64,000 nt of DNA from assembly GCF_001517585.1 (NCBI RefSeq), contig NZ_FBYC01000002.1:33918-97917 (forward strand), given 5' to 3'. Source of the stretch: Roseibaca calidilacus (GTDB lineage: Bacteria; Pseudomonadota; Alphaproteobacteria; Rhodobacterales; Rhodobacteraceae). Position 1 is the stretch's first letter. Every line of letters begins with the position of its first letter. Under the pieces are notes generated by a model, which was given only the letters and a program-made list of their open reading frames with translations, searched no databases and was not told the DNA's origin. Made by a program: the position numbers and the translations under genes. Shown piece after piece: positions 51,353 through 61,087 of this stretch.

Positions 51353-53137
51353 TTATTCCTCTAGTCTTTCTGCGAGTTCAATTACGAAGGGCGATGGGTT
51401 GTTCGCGCTGTGAAGCATATGGATTTCCTCTTCAGCACGGGTGAAGCCGACATAGAAGAGGCGGCGCGCCTCTCTGGTTTCTCTTTCGTTCGGGTTCGGG
51501 CGAGGAATTCTGCCATCGTCCATGCCGAACATAACGACAAGCCTGAACTCGCGCCCTTTGGAGCTGTGCAAGGTTGTGAGGTTGATCCGATTATTCCCTT
51601 CGCCGTGGCCGCAGAATTGACCCAAGGTCATTTCTTCATTCGCACCACCGGGAGCTGTTTTAAGAATGAATGCGTCGAGCGTGTCGCTTTCATCTGCCAA
51701 GGTCCGTGACCCCGCGAACAACTCACGCAGTATCTCGTGCCGGACGCTCAATAGCCAATCATGTAGCGACATCGCGTTTTCTCGGTGTTCCCAAAGCAAG
51801 CGCATCAGCGCCCGTTGAAAGTCGAGGCGTGACTCTTCCGAAGTAAGCGATTCAGCGAATACGCGGCAGCCTTCATCGATCAGGCGTGAAAATCTAGGGT
51901 TTCCCGACTTCCATCCTTCACAGCACCACGTCCCGCATTGCTCAAGCCATCGCATCAGGCGACTAGATCGGGGGTAGATCGCGTTGCCATCGGCACGAAT
52001 GGTTGCATAGCCGCGCGCCTGGGCTGCATTCGCAACGGCATCGCCAATCCAGGCAGCCGGATAGAGAATTGCAACTTCGCCAAGCCGAAGGTCGGGCAGA
52101 CGAGCCATCGCATCGGGAATAAGAGTGTCGAAAACGTATCCGGCTTGCCCGTCATAGTTTCCGTTCACCGGATGAAAGAAAACTGTTCCTTCTTCAGCGC
52201 CCTCTGGGGCTTCGTAGTCTCTCTCTTCACCAAGAGCGTACTGCGAGGCAGTGACGATCTTTGACCCGCAGCGATAGTTCAGGCGCAGCCTGACGGTCTC
52301 GACGTCTTCCCTCTGCGAAAGGCGTTCAAGAAGGACAGGGTTTGCTCCGGTAAAACCGTATATGGACTGATCGACATCGCCGACCGCGAACAAGCGTATG
52401 CCCGTACTAAAGCACAAGCCCATCACCATCTGGTGCAGGGCGCTCCCAAGGTCTTGATACTCGTCGACAATCAAGACGGGGTACTTGGCCTTGATCGCGT
52501 CCTGAAGCCATTGATGTTCCCGCAACGCGCGCACGGACAGCAGGGGCATGTCGTCAAAATCGATCAGGCCTGCGCGGCGCAGCTCTTCTTCGTAAGCGAC
52601 AACCAACTCAGCACACTTTGCGTCCTGTTCCCGGAAGGCTGCCGTATCGCGCTTCAAGTGCGAGCGGCGGTAACGATCCATCCGAAGACGCCAAAATCTA
52701 TGCGGGTCTTCCCCGCGCGCTATGACACGATCATACGCACGCTCCAGTGCGCCGCGCTGTTCTTGGAGTGTGGCGACCTGGAAATCACCAGGTAGCCCCA
52801 TGCCTGCAACCTTGGCGTAGGGCAGGATAATTTGCGTCAAAGAAAACGAGTGAACCGTGCCGATAAACACGCGCCCGCCTGGCTCGATGCCGAGCGCATC
52901 AAGCCGCTGTTCAAGTTCGCGCGCGCACTCATTGTTGTACGTGATGCAGGCTACGCCGCGTGGTTCTTGCACATCCTCGGATAAGATGCGCGCCAGCTTA
53001 GTCGTAAGTGTCTTCGTCTTGCCACTGCCTGGTCCTGCGATGACAACACAGTGGCCTTCAGACTCGTAGGCAGCCCACTGGCCGGAGTTCGGGCGCAACT
53101 CTTCAGCAGCTTTGAGATAGAGGCGGCGATCAGACAC
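51353..53137 (-). CDS. gajB: Gabija GajB, UvrD-like helicase
   Basis: A 594-residue SF1 helicase in the GajB position. Walker A GPGSGKT (35-41), ACITYNNECARELEQRL, DEYQD (225-229), AVGDVDQSIYGFTGANP and LTTLHSSKGREF are visible. Gabija couples a GajA nuclease with GajB; nucleotide depletion during phage infection activates the complex. I chose the GTG at 53137, which overlaps the gajA stop by 8 bp, over the upstream ATG. The pair is arranged gajA-gajB as usual. Confidence 0.86.
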   Translation of the reverse strand: MSDRRLYLKAAEELRPNSGQWAAYESEGHCVVIAGPGSGKTKTLTTKLARILSEDVQEPRGVACITYNNECARELEQRLDALGIEPGGRVFIGTVHSFSLTQIILPYAKVAGMGLPGDFQVATLQEQRGALERAYDRVIARGEDPHRFWRLRMDRYRRSHLKRDTAAFREQDAKCAELVVAYEEELRRAGLIDFDDMPLLSVRALREHQWLQDAIKAKYPVLIVDEYQDLGSALHQMVMGLCFSTGIRLFAVGDVDQSIYGFTGANPVLLERLSQREDVETVRLRLNYRCGSKIVTASQYALGEERDYEAPEGAEEGTVFFHPVNGNYDGQAGYVFDTLIPDAMARLPDLRLGEVAILYPAAWIGDAVANAAQARGYATIRADGNAIYPRSSRLMRWLEQCGTWCCEGWKSGNPRFSRLIDEGCRVFAESLTSEESRLDFQRALMRLLWEHRENAMSLHDWLLSVRHEILRELFAGSRTLADESDTLDAFILKTAPGGANEEMTLGQFCGHGEGNNRINLTTLHSSKGREFRLVVMFGMDDGRIPRPNPNERETREARRLFYVGFTRAEEEIHMLHSANNPSPFVIELAERLEE

Positions 53138-54920
53138 GTTCGGCCACGTACTTGATCGCATCCTTAATGTAGTCGGGCGCTTCTATGCCGTCGATGTATG
53201 ACAGCATCCGTTGCGCAAAGCGGCCTTTGCCAATCGTGTCGATCATCTTCAGCAGCAAGGCGGGATCGAGTTCTTCGGGATCGGCCTCCCAGTTGTCGAT
53301 ATGCTCCTTGCGCGCCGCGCTAAACGGATACTCCCTGAGAACCGCGATAATGGCCGCCGCAAAACCATCATCAAACAGGTCTACTTCAAGCGTCCTGCTA
53401 TTCGTGTAGATGCCGTAGGCCTCGCAGCGCTCTGCAAAGTCGTCGTGATCCGCGATAGCATCAAGCTCTTCGATCAGCGCTGTCGGTTCTGTCCCCGTGC
53501 GCTGTGTCTCGATGTCTTTAACAAGCCGCAAGGAGCGGTTGCGGCCAAGAGGCTTTTTACCTTGAATAGGATCCCAATCGGTAATCACGGCGAAGGGGAT
53601 ACCAAGGCCGACTAGGAACTTGGCGTACGGCCGAAAATTCGTACCAGCGACCGAACATACCGTGATGCCCATTTCATCCAGCACGTAACCAAGCCCTTCA
53701 GCAAAGGCAGGCACAAGAAACCGCTCCGCGTCCCCCTCGACTAGCAGCACGCCTCGCGCGAACAAGATTTCGGCGCGCGTTACGTCCAAGTACCGAGCGA
53801 TGTCGTCAACTTCATCATCTTCAAGGTTGATCGCCTCTGCCGCATAGCCCTTTGTTCCCGCATCCCCTTCGTCCTTCAGCAACACGACAGAACGCAACGG
53901 TGCAACGCTTGCGATATGCGGGGAGTGGGTCGTTACCAACATGGTGAGCGGCGCGCCAGCTTCCTGTGCCTCGGTAAACACGTGGCGATACACTGATCGT
54001 TGAAGATGCGGGTGCAGGTGCGCTTCTGGCTCTTCAATGGCCAAGAAAGTGTGATCGCGGTGGTTTTCTTCGATCAGTCGCCGCAATTCGAGTGATTTCA
54101 GCGTCAGGAATACAAGATTGGCCGACCCGAGGCTGGCATCGCTAATGCCACGCGCGCCCTCATCAATTAGCAGGCGGACGGATCGGTACAGGCGCGCAGG
54201 ATCAGTGGGGCTGAACCCGAGCGTGGGATGAATGTCCTGTTTCTGACCGCTCATCTCTTGGAACAAGTCAGCGATATTCTTTTCAAGCGTCGATACTTCG
54301 TCGAACTGAGTAATCTTTGCCGTGGCTTCTTCGATTGCCTCGCTGATTTCTTTCAGTGAATCGGTATCCACGCTCTTAAAGGCTTCTTCGATCAGCGGGC
54401 GAAGTGGGGAGCGCTGCCAAACCGACAAGTCGGCTTCGGCATCGCGCAAGGCTGGCAGAACATCCATCGTGATCCGCCGCCGAAGCTTATGCCCGAACTG
54501 CTTGGCCTCGCTCTCACCTCCATAGCAGATGAACTCGTAGTCTTCCGCCGAGGTGGGATCATCTTCCAGGTCAGCAAGAGGGCGAAGCTCGTAGGTCAGG
54601 CGAACGGTTTCAGGATCATCGTCAAGCCTGAAATCCGTCAGTATCGCGAGGATGTCCTCGTCATCCTCAAATCCCTTAATTTCCACACTGACCAAGATGC
54701 TGTCGTCTTTTGTCAGCTCGTCCAAGCCGTCCCAGAAGTCCGACAACCCAAGCTGCCGCGCGCTGTCAGGCATCGCCGGATCGAAAACGAGGCGCAGAGC
54801 GTGCAGAAGGTTGCTCTTGCCGACGCGGTTTTCCCCTACGACCACGAGATTCCCGCCAACGCTGACGTCAAAATCGGCGAAGTTTCTGAAGTTCTTTATC
54901 TGGATGCGTGAAAGATGCAC
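53130..54920 (-). CDS. gajA: Gabija GajA, OLD-family ATPase-TOPRIM nuclease
   Basis: A 596-residue OLD-family protein. An ABC-type ATPase domain has GENRVGKSNLLHAL (Walker A 29-36), SLGSANLVFLTLK and FLAIEEPEAHLHPHLQ. A C-terminal TOPRIM domain has LLVEGDAERFL with E395 and ITDWDP with D448 and D450. GajA cleaves DNA when nucleotides are depleted. The start is a GTG at 54920 with GAGGG upstream. With gajB it forms a complete Gabija system. Confidence 0.87.
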   Translation of the reverse strand: MHLSRIQIKNFRNFADFDVSVGGNLVVVGENRVGKSNLLHALRLVFDPAMPDSARQLGLSDFWDGLDELTKDDSILVSVEIKGFEDDEDILAILTDFRLDDDPETVRLTYELRPLADLEDDPTSAEDYEFICYGGESEAKQFGHKLRRRITMDVLPALRDAEADLSVWQRSPLRPLIEEAFKSVDTDSLKEISEAIEEATAKITQFDEVSTLEKNIADLFQEMSGQKQDIHPTLGFSPTDPARLYRSVRLLIDEGARGISDASLGSANLVFLTLKSLELRRLIEENHRDHTFLAIEEPEAHLHPHLQRSVYRHVFTEAQEAGAPLTMLVTTHSPHIASVAPLRSVVLLKDEGDAGTKGYAAEAINLEDDEVDDIARYLDVTRAEILFARGVLLVEGDAERFLVPAFAEGLGYVLDEMGITVCSVAGTNFRPYAKFLVGLGIPFAVITDWDPIQGKKPLGRNRSLRLVKDIETQRTGTEPTALIEELDAIADHDDFAERCEAYGIYTNSRTLEVDLFDDGFAAAIIAVLREYPFSAARKEHIDNWEADPEELDPALLLKMIDTIGKGRFAQRMLSYIDGIEAPDYIKDAIKYVAERV

Positions 54921-55004
54921 TGACGCCCTCGAATTCTTACTATTTTCAAATATCTAACGCTATCAGCTCAGGCTTTCCGGATCGAGAAAAACCTGAGCTG
55001 TGGC

Positions 55005-55404
55005 TTAGTTCCCGTTCATCCCTTGGTCGCCGCTTGTCAGCAGGACGCGCTTCCAGAAGGTTTCGCGGGCTATCTTCAAATCGTCAAGCGTGCGGGCGGT
55101 GCGTTGTTCGAGCAGGGAAAATGGAAATGCTCATGACAATAGGGTACAAGCCTTGCTCACGCACGAGCCTGGTCAGCTCAACGTTACCGCCGTGTTCAGT
55201 ATCGATGTACTGACGCCAGCGCGACCAGGTGCCGAGGTCGCCATAAGCCGAGCCGATATGGCGTCGGCCTGTGTGAATGTCCGTGGTCAGATACACCCCT
55301 TTATTGTCTTCCAGCTTCGCCCGCCAATCCAGACATGACGTCTGCTTTGCTTCAAAATGCGATTTGATCTCTCGGCTGCAGCTAATGACGGTTTTCCCGC
55401 CCAT
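55005..55404 (-). pseudogene. GIY-YIG nuclease-domain gene, frameshifted remnant
   Basis: The first 90 codons encode DWRAKLEDNKGVYLTTDIH...RRHIGSAYG...WSRWRQYIDTEHGGNVELT, a GIY-YIG domain (GVY...HIG). After REQG the frame changes. The continuing LLEQRTARTLDDLKIARETF, ending at 55005, is in another frame. It is also short at the N-terminus compared with full proteins of about 270 residues. Confidence 0.65.
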
Positions 55405-55417
55405 CGCGACGAACTCA

Positions 55418-56419
55418 TCACCTCAACCCCAGCCTCTCAGCCAACCCTTCAAACTCCGGTGCCTCCGCGTAGAGTTTCTCGAACTCACGTCGCGCTTGGG
55501 CCTTGCGACCCACGCGTTCGTAAAGCTCAGCGCGGTCATGACGGATCTGGTGGAGTAGACGATCGGGGCGGTCCTTGCGGCGGCGGCCAGCGCGGGTGAG
55601 TACGTCGATGGCAGCGTCAGGCAGGCTGCGAGCCGCTAGCGCCCGAGCCCGGTAGAGCAAAATTCCCGTATCGATCGGCGTCTCGTTCTGGGCGGCGACG
55701 GTCAAATCGATCACCCTGTCCATCAGGTTGTGATCTTGGGGCGTGTCGAGTGCGATCTGGACGAAGGACAAGAGAACCACGGGATCCTCCGGCGCTATGA
55801 CCAGCAGTCGCTCGAGATGCTGCGCCGCGCCTTCGGCGTCCCCGCTTGCCTCGCACAGTTCCACCAGCGCAAGCCGTGTGCCGCGTTCGGTGGGGGAGAT
55901 ATGCGCAAAGATGCCCTTGGCGATCGGCAGGGTGCTTTGCGGCGAGAGATCATATTTCGTGAACAGCGCGCCGAGCCTATCGCCCGCCGCAAGCGCGATT
56001 TCCAGATGCCCGCGCGCCCGTGCAAATGCCTCCCGCTTCAGGCACATCATGCCGGCCATCCAGGCGGCGTCGGGCAGATCGCTCGCAGCTTCCAGCTGGG
56101 ACAGCGCCTCATCCTCATCGCCGTCGTTGAGCGCGCGCAGTCCGTCCACCAGTGCTTTTTCCTCGGGTGGGGTAACGAGCCTTCGGAAAAACCCGAGGGA
56201 CAGCTTGTCCCGCGTTGGGGTGGCTGAACGCGCGCCATTGCGGTCCTGGATGGTGTAGAAGAGGCCCGTGCCCGGGAGGCCGACTGTGGCGCGGTTTCCA
56301 CGGGGGCTGACGGTGTATTTGGCACCGCGCGGTCCGAACGACAGAGAAGCCGTCGATTTCGAGAGGTTCAGCGTCACCCCGCGCGCAAGACGGATACGTT
56401 GCCAGAAACGCAAAGACAC
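55418..56419 (-). CDS. DUF4236 protein with tetratricopeptide-like repeats
   Basis: A 333-residue protein. The N-terminal DUF4236 (LRFWQRIRLARGVTLNLSKS, SLSFGPRGAKYTVSPRGNRATVGLPGTGLFYT, about 1-60) is followed by helical TPR-like repeats (DPVVLLSFVQIAL, RARGHLEIALAAG, ARREFEKLYAEAPEF). Function is unknown; DUF4236 proteins are widespread small basic proteins. It is convergent with no neighbour and likely independent of gajA. Confidence 0.85.
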   Translation of the reverse strand: MSLRFWQRIRLARGVTLNLSKSTASLSFGPRGAKYTVSPRGNRATVGLPGTGLFYTIQDRNGARSATPTRDKLSLGFFRRLVTPPEEKALVDGLRALNDGDEDEALSQLEAASDLPDAAWMAGMMCLKREAFARARGHLEIALAAGDRLGALFTKYDLSPQSTLPIAKGIFAHISPTERGTRLALVELCEASGDAEGAAQHLERLLVIAPEDPVVLLSFVQIALDTPQDHNLMDRVIDLTVAAQNETPIDTGILLYRARALAARSLPDAAIDVLTRAGRRRKDRPDRLLHQIRHDRAELYERVGRKAQARREFEKLYAEAPEFEGLAERLGLR

Positions 56420-56599
56420 GGGGTGTAAATCCTTTCAGTAAATTGGCCGGATACGAACTCTGATTGAACCGCATCGCGGCCGCACAGGCAACCGATGCGT
56501 GGGGGCCTTGGACAGGATCGAAACCGAACATGCTCCAACAAAATCATCAATGTATCATCGGCATAGAAGCAAAGGCGCTCAGTGCCAGCGGGAATGGGG

Positions 56600-56848
56600 C
56601 TACTCGACAGCCTCGATGAGCCGCCCATATTCTTCGCTCACTTCCCTGGCTTCGACAAAGGCCCGCGCGCGCTCCTCGTCCAGGCAACGGAAGTAGTCTT
56701 GAACATCGGCGATGTAGGCCTCGAAATCCCCCCGGATCAGATCCGCGTAGGTCCGCATGTCCTCTTGAGACTGGGGAAGAAACGGTCGCCCGGGGGAAAT
56801 GCAGGCAGCAGCCGGACCGGCCGCTCCAACGCCCAGGATCAGCAGCAT
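56600..56848 (-). CDS. Small exported protein, possibly lipoprotein
   Basis: An 82-residue protein. A hydrophobic N-terminus (MLLILGVGAAGPAAACISP) with an AAAC lipobox-like sequence precedes a helical acidic part (MRTYADLIRGDFEAYIADVQDYFRCLDEERARAFVEA). It is typical of small envelope proteins near T4SS loci. The start is uncertain; no good ribosome site is seen. Confidence 0.5.
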   Translation of the reverse strand: MLLILGVGAAGPAAACISPGRPFLPQSQEDMRTYADLIRGDFEAYIADVQDYFRCLDEERARAFVEAREVSEEYGRLIEAVE

Positions 56849-57069
56849 CAAGGTTATATTGCGCGCACAGTTTATGTGCAGGGCAAAACTCCTTTGCCGC
56901 CTTTAAGATTGTCGATCTGTCGGGTATCACTCTTATCGAAGCAAGGTGATCTTCGTCAAGTCGATATTATTGTCTTGCTAACGTTTATGTTGTCTTGTAT
57001 CGCCCACGGTGTTTCGAACCCGTGGGACCGGTACTGCACCTCAGGCAGGAAAGGACCCAAGGGAAGGCC
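56849..57069. promoter_or_regulatory. Divergent region with leader hairpin before the T4SS cluster
   Basis: An inverted repeat CCCACGG/CCGTGGG (57003-57026, 10-base loop) lies about 45 bp before the ATG at 57070, in the region expected to carry the promoter of the T4SS operon. Confidence 0.4.
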
Positions 57070-57429
57070 ATGATAGAAGAAGCACCGAATGTGGTTACAG
57101 AAGACGGATTGCGCGGCCTGCTGGCCGAACACTACCTCATCGAGGTGGTCTGCAAGGAAGGCGCCGAGAAGCGCCACAACAGTTGGTACGGCACATGGGT
57201 CATCCGTGCCGTTGCTGAGGACGGGCGTGACGACAAGATGCTCGTCACGAGCCGTAGCTATCTCAAGGTTCGCGAGTTCAAGACGATTGTCGGTCTTGTC
57301 AGTTTCCTTGCCGACATGGGCTGCAAGACTGCCAACATCCCGCTCGTCGAAGGCATCCGCGAGCGCCATGCAGCACCCGGGCGCACGCCCGAGCCACGAA
57401 CCGGTCCGGTTCTGGTCAAGGACAACTGA
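57070..57429 (+). CDS. Conserved small protein before virB1
   Basis: A 119-residue protein without recognised domain: GLRGLLAEHYLIEVVCKEG, WYGTWVIRAVAEDGRDDKMLVTSRSY and REFKTIVGLVSFLADMG. It is frequently the first gene of virB clusters in Rhodobacteraceae plasmids, in my recollection. GGGAAGG is six bases before the ATG. It overlaps the virB1 start by 62 bp. Confidence 0.68.
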   Translation: MIEEAPNVVTEDGLRGLLAEHYLIEVVCKEGAEKRHNSWYGTWVIRAVAEDGRDDKMLVTSRSYLKVREFKTIVGLVSFLADMGCKTANIPLVEGIRERHAAPGRTPEPRTGPVLVKDN

Positions 57430-58138
57430 CCGCGCGTTTGCGCTCGTCGTTGCATTGGGTACAGGTGTTTGTTCCGCACCCCCGGCCCTTGCCGACGGTT
57501 TCATCTTCCAAGTCAGTCCCGATGGCCGACTGATCGACACAACTGATACCACGAGCACCTTGCGCTCGTTCACCGGCGACGATGATGCCCAGACTGGGCC
57601 CCTTCCAGATCGCCTATTTCTCTTTGCAGCACCGCAGTCCCATGGGGATGATGATCCCCTGAGCGATGTCACGGCTGCCGCAATGGTAGCCCCGCGCGCC
57701 ATCCGCGCCGCCCCCGAAATCCTCCACGCCATCGAGACCACGGCGCTGCGTTACGGCAGCCATGACGCTTTGCGTCAGGCAGGTCTGTCGGTCACCGATT
57801 GGGCGCTGTTCTACCGCGCCAATATCGAGGTCGAGAGCGCCTACAACCCGCGCGCCTTGAGCCCGGTCGGGGCCATTGGGCTCGGCCAACTGATGCCCGA
57901 CACCGCGCGCGATCTGGGCGTCGATCCCCATGACATCGCGCAGAACCTCGACGGCTCGGCGCGATACCTGTTGATGATGCTCGAGCAGTTCGGCGATCCC
58001 GCGCTGGCGCTCGCGGCTTACAATGCTGGCCCTCATGCGGTCACCCGCCATGGCGGCATTCCCCCTTTTCGAGAAACCCAAGGCCATGTGGCCCGTGTGA
58101 CAGCCGTGTTCCAGCGGCTGAGAGGAGACCTGTCGTGA
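57368..58138 (+). CDS. virB1: T4SS lytic transglycosylase VirB1
   Basis: A 256-residue exported protein. A signal peptide is followed by a lytic transglycosylase domain with catalytic Glu156 in IEVESAYN, then GAIGLGQLMPDTARDLGVDP and AYNAGPHAV. It opens the peptidoglycan for assembly of the secretion channel. The start is uncertain: the ATG at 57368 overlaps the previous gene. The stop overlaps virB2 by 4 bp. Confidence 0.85.
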   Translation: MQHPGARPSHEPVRFWSRTTDRAFALVVALGTGVCSAPPALADGFIFQVSPDGRLIDTTDTTSTLRSFTGDDDAQTGPLPDRLFLFAAPQSHGDDDPLSDVTAAAMVAPRAIRAAPEILHAIETTALRYGSHDALRQAGLSVTDWALFYRANIEVESAYNPRALSPVGAIGLGQLMPDTARDLGVDPHDIAQNLDGSARYLLMMLEQFGDPALALAAYNAGPHAVTRHGGIPPFRETQGHVARVTAVFQRLRGDLS

Positions 58139-58425
58139 CGTCCAAATCTTCCCTTGTCGCGCTCGGCGCGATGGCCCTCATCGTGCTGGCGGGCCCCGCT
58201 CTGGCCCAAAGCATTGACCTCTCGCCCGTGCAGACCCTGCTTCAGGGCATCGTCGATGCGATCACCGGTCCTTTGGGCATCGTGATCGGCACGCTCGCGC
58301 TTATCGGCGTGTTTCTCTCGTGGCTCTTCGGCATCCTCGATTTCCGCCAGGCGCTCTGGGTCGTGGTCGCAATCGCGGGCATCGCCGCAGCACCCACTAT
58401 CGTCGCTGCCATCTGGACGACCTGA
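58135..58425 (+). CDS. virB2: T4SS pilin VirB2
   Basis: A 96-residue TrbC/VirB2 protein. A signal peptide (cleavage near ALAQ) is followed by two transmembrane helices (IVIGTLALIGVFLSWLF and ALWVVVAIAGIAAAPTIV). It forms the conjugation pilus. Its ATG overlaps the virB1 stop (ATGA). Confidence 0.86.
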   Translation: MTSKSSLVALGAMALIVLAGPALAQSIDLSPVQTLLQGIVDAITGPLGIVIGTLALIGVFLSWLFGILDFRQALWVVVAIAGIAAAPTIVAAIWTT

Positions 58426-58434
58426 GAAGCACCC

Positions 58435-58713
58435 ATGTCCGACCAGTCCCGCGTGTTCATCGGCCTTCTCAGGCCGCCCAAGCTGATGGGCTTGCCGATC
58501 ATGTATGCCATGGTCTGGCTCTTCGGCTCGACGCTGCTGTTCCTCTGGGTGCAGAGCTGGATTGTGGCCGTGGGCGCAGGACTGGCCTGGCCTGCGCTCT
58601 GGAAAGCTGCGGATTGGGATCCGAACTTCCTCGATGTCATGGTGATCACCTTGCAAGAAACCCCGCCCACGGTGAACCGCAAGCTCCATGGGGGCGACAG
58701 CTATGCCCCGTGA
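58435..58713 (+). CDS. virB3: T4SS inner-membrane protein VirB3
   Basis: A 92-residue protein with two hydrophobic segments (LMGLPIMYAMVWLFGSTLLF and WIVAVGAGLAWPALW) in a typical VirB3 length. It assists assembly of VirB4 and the pilus. It begins 9 bp after virB2 and overlaps virB4. Confidence 0.85.
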   Translation: MSDQSRVFIGLLRPPKLMGLPIMYAMVWLFGSTLLFLWVQSWIVAVGAGLAWPALWKAADWDPNFLDVMVITLQETPPTVNRKLHGGDSYAP

Positions 58714-61087
58714 TGGAATTGCCGATGATGTGGCCGACGCCCTCGATCCGCTGACTGCGCTACCCGCATGGGTCAAGGGCGAAAAACGGCTCTCGTCCAT
58801 GCTGCCCTATGTGAGCCTCGTCACCGACCGGACGATCCGGACGCGGGGCAACGAGTTGATGCAATGCATCCGGCTTGAAGGGGTGAACAGCACCACGAGC
58901 GAGGATATCCATCTCGACCGGATCGGCGGGCTCCTGGCAGGCATCGTTGCGCAGGTGGGGACCGAGTTTTCCTTCTACCTGCACAAGGTCTCGAAAGCGG
59001 TCGACGTGACCCTCCCACCAATCCCGGGCGAGGGGTTCGCGGCCGCCGTCGATCAGCGCTGGCGCGCGCATCTGGGTCAGGCGGGCCTGCGCGACAAGAC
59101 ACTGACCCTGACGGTCCTGAAGCGCCCCGAGGCGGGCAGTCGCCTGCCGTTTGGTCTAGGGACTTCGCGCACTCGGCATGCCGCAGACACGACCCGGCGC
59201 CTGCGCAAGCTCGACGAGGTGGTGGGGTTTCTGCTGTCGTCTTTCGATGAGCTGAAGCCCCGCCTGCTTGCAGCCAGCACTGGCGAGCTTCTGGGCTTCC
59301 TCGGATCTCTGAACACTGGCGAGGAGCATCCGCTCTTCCCGCGGTCGCGCCTGGGCGTGATCGCAGAGGATGTCGCCAATACCCGCGTCACCTTCCGCGG
59401 CACGACCATCGCGCTCTCCGACGGTGCCGTAGGCGACAAACTCGGCGCAATCTTCGCGGTGAAGAACTACCCTGCCAAGACCGACAGCCTGATGCTCGAC
59501 GAGCTGAACCTGCCCGTCGACATGGTGGTCACCCACTCCTTCGTGCCGATCAACGCCAACATCATGGGAGGCCGGATCAAGCGGCAGCTGCGGCTTATGC
59601 AGGCCGCCAATGACGGAGCCGTCAGTCTCGCCCAGGAACTGGAACTCGCGCAAGACGATCTGGAATCGAAACGCCTGATCTTTGGCGAGCATCACATGAC
59701 GGTGGCCGTCTATGCGCGCAGCCAGGCCGCTCTCGACGATATCGCGGCCGAGATCCGCAACATCTCTGCCACCTCCGGGATCAACCTGATTTCGGAGGCC
59801 TTTGGGGCGCGGGCGCATTTCATGGCGCAGCATCCAGGCAACACCGGCGCGCGCAGCCGAAAGGCCGCGATCACGAACCACAACTTCGCCGATCTCGCCA
59901 CCTTCCACCGCACACCGCTTGGCAAGACGGGGCGCGAGGTGCCGTGGGGCGTGCCGATCGCGCTTTTCCCGACACCCGAGCGCAGCGGCTTCCGCTTCAA
60001 CTTCCACGAACAGGGCGCGCCGGATCGCGAGCCTACGGGTGGCCACACCCTGATCCTCGGCCGCCCCGGCTCCGGCAAATCCGTGTTGGCGGCTTTCCTG
60101 ATGACCATGGCCCGGCGCGCAGGCGCGCGGCTCTTCGTCTTCGACTATCGCGCTGGCATGGAGATGGCCGTCCGCGCGCTTGGCGGCAGCTATTCGACGG
60201 TGCGGGCGGGGCGCCCCACCGGGCTGAACCCCCTGCAGACCGAGATCGACGCGCGCGGTCAGGCCTGGCTGGCCGACTGGCTCGCAAGCCTCCTCGAGCG
60301 CCGGGACCGGCCTCTGACCCCGGTGCAGACCAATCGTCTGCAGGAGGTCGTGCGCCAGAACGCCAGCGCCGGAAATGCAGGGCTTCGGAACTGGTCGGAT
60401 TTCGCCTCGCTGCTGGTCTCGACCGATGACGAGGGCGATCTCTTCGAGCGGATGCAGGAATGGACGGCCGAGGGTCGCTACGGCTGGATCTTCGGGGCCA
60501 ATGCCGAGGACAGTTTCAGCATCGATGGAGACGTCGCGGGCTTTGACCTCACCGGCATCCTCGATTCCGAGAGCGAGCGGGAACGCATGGCGGTCCTCTC
60601 CTACCTCTTCCGCCGGGTCGAGCGCGTGATCGAAGACCGCAAGCCCACGATCATCGTCATCGACGAGGCTTGGAAGGCGCTCGACAATGCGTATTTCGCG
60701 GAGCGGCTGTCGAACTGGCTGGTGACAGCGCGCAAACAGAACGCCGTCGTCGTGATGATGACCCAGTATGCCAGTCAGCTTGAGCGGACCCGGACCGGAA
60801 AGACCATCGTGGAAGCCGTACCGACGCAAGTTCTCCTGCCCAACATCCGCGCTTCGGCCGCCGACTACGCAATGCTCGGCCTCAGCGACAAGGAACTCGA
60901 CGTGCTTCTGGGCGTCGGCTCCGCCTCGCGCCTCGCGCTCGTGCGCGATGACCGGGGTTCGGTGGTGATCGACGCCGATCTCAGCGCCCTTGGCCCCCTC
61001 GTGACCATCCTCGGCGGCATGGAGAAGGGCGAGGCTCTTGTCGGCCCCGACTACCGTGACCGCCCTGATTTCTGGAGAGTGACATGA
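58703..61087 (+). CDS. virB4: T4SS ATPase VirB4
   Basis: A 794-residue VirB4/TrbE ATPase. Walker A is GRPGSGKS (453-460), followed by LFVFDYRAG. Walker B is IIVIDEAWKALD, with MTQYASQLERTRTGKTIVEA near the C-terminus. It energises pilus assembly and substrate transport at the inner membrane. ATG 58703 overlaps the virB3 stop by 11 bp and is preferred to the 58688 ATG. Confidence 0.92.
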   Translation: MPRDGIADDVADALDPLTALPAWVKGEKRLSSMLPYVSLVTDRTIRTRGNELMQCIRLEGVNSTTSEDIHLDRIGGLLAGIVAQVGTEFSFYLHKVSKAVDVTLPPIPGEGFAAAVDQRWRAHLGQAGLRDKTLTLTVLKRPEAGSRLPFGLGTSRTRHAADTTRRLRKLDEVVGFLLSSFDELKPRLLAASTGELLGFLGSLNTGEEHPLFPRSRLGVIAEDVANTRVTFRGTTIALSDGAVGDKLGAIFAVKNYPAKTDSLMLDELNLPVDMVVTHSFVPINANIMGGRIKRQLRLMQAANDGAVSLAQELELAQDDLESKRLIFGEHHMTVAVYARSQAALDDIAAEIRNISATSGINLISEAFGARAHFMAQHPGNTGARSRKAAITNHNFADLATFHRTPLGKTGREVPWGVPIALFPTPERSGFRFNFHEQGAPDREPTGGHTLILGRPGSGKSVLAAFLMTMARRAGARLFVFDYRAGMEMAVRALGGSYSTVRAGRPTGLNPLQTEIDARGQAWLADWLASLLERRDRPLTPVQTNRLQEVVRQNASAGNAGLRNWSDFASLLVSTDDEGDLFERMQEWTAEGRYGWIFGANAEDSFSIDGDVAGFDLTGILDSESERERMAVLSYLFRRVERVIEDRKPTIIVIDEAWKALDNAYFAERLSNWLVTARKQNAVVVMMTQYASQLERTRTGKTIVEAVPTQVLLPNIRASAADYAMLGLSDKELDVLLGVGSASRLALVRDDRGSVVIDADLSALGPLVTILGGMEKGEALVGPDYRDRPDFWRVT

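Noticed and set aside
57003..57026. TTCGAAC inside a hairpin, recalling a tRNA T-arm
   Set aside because: The loop is 10 bases rather than 7 and no acceptor, D or anticodon arm fits; not a tRNA.
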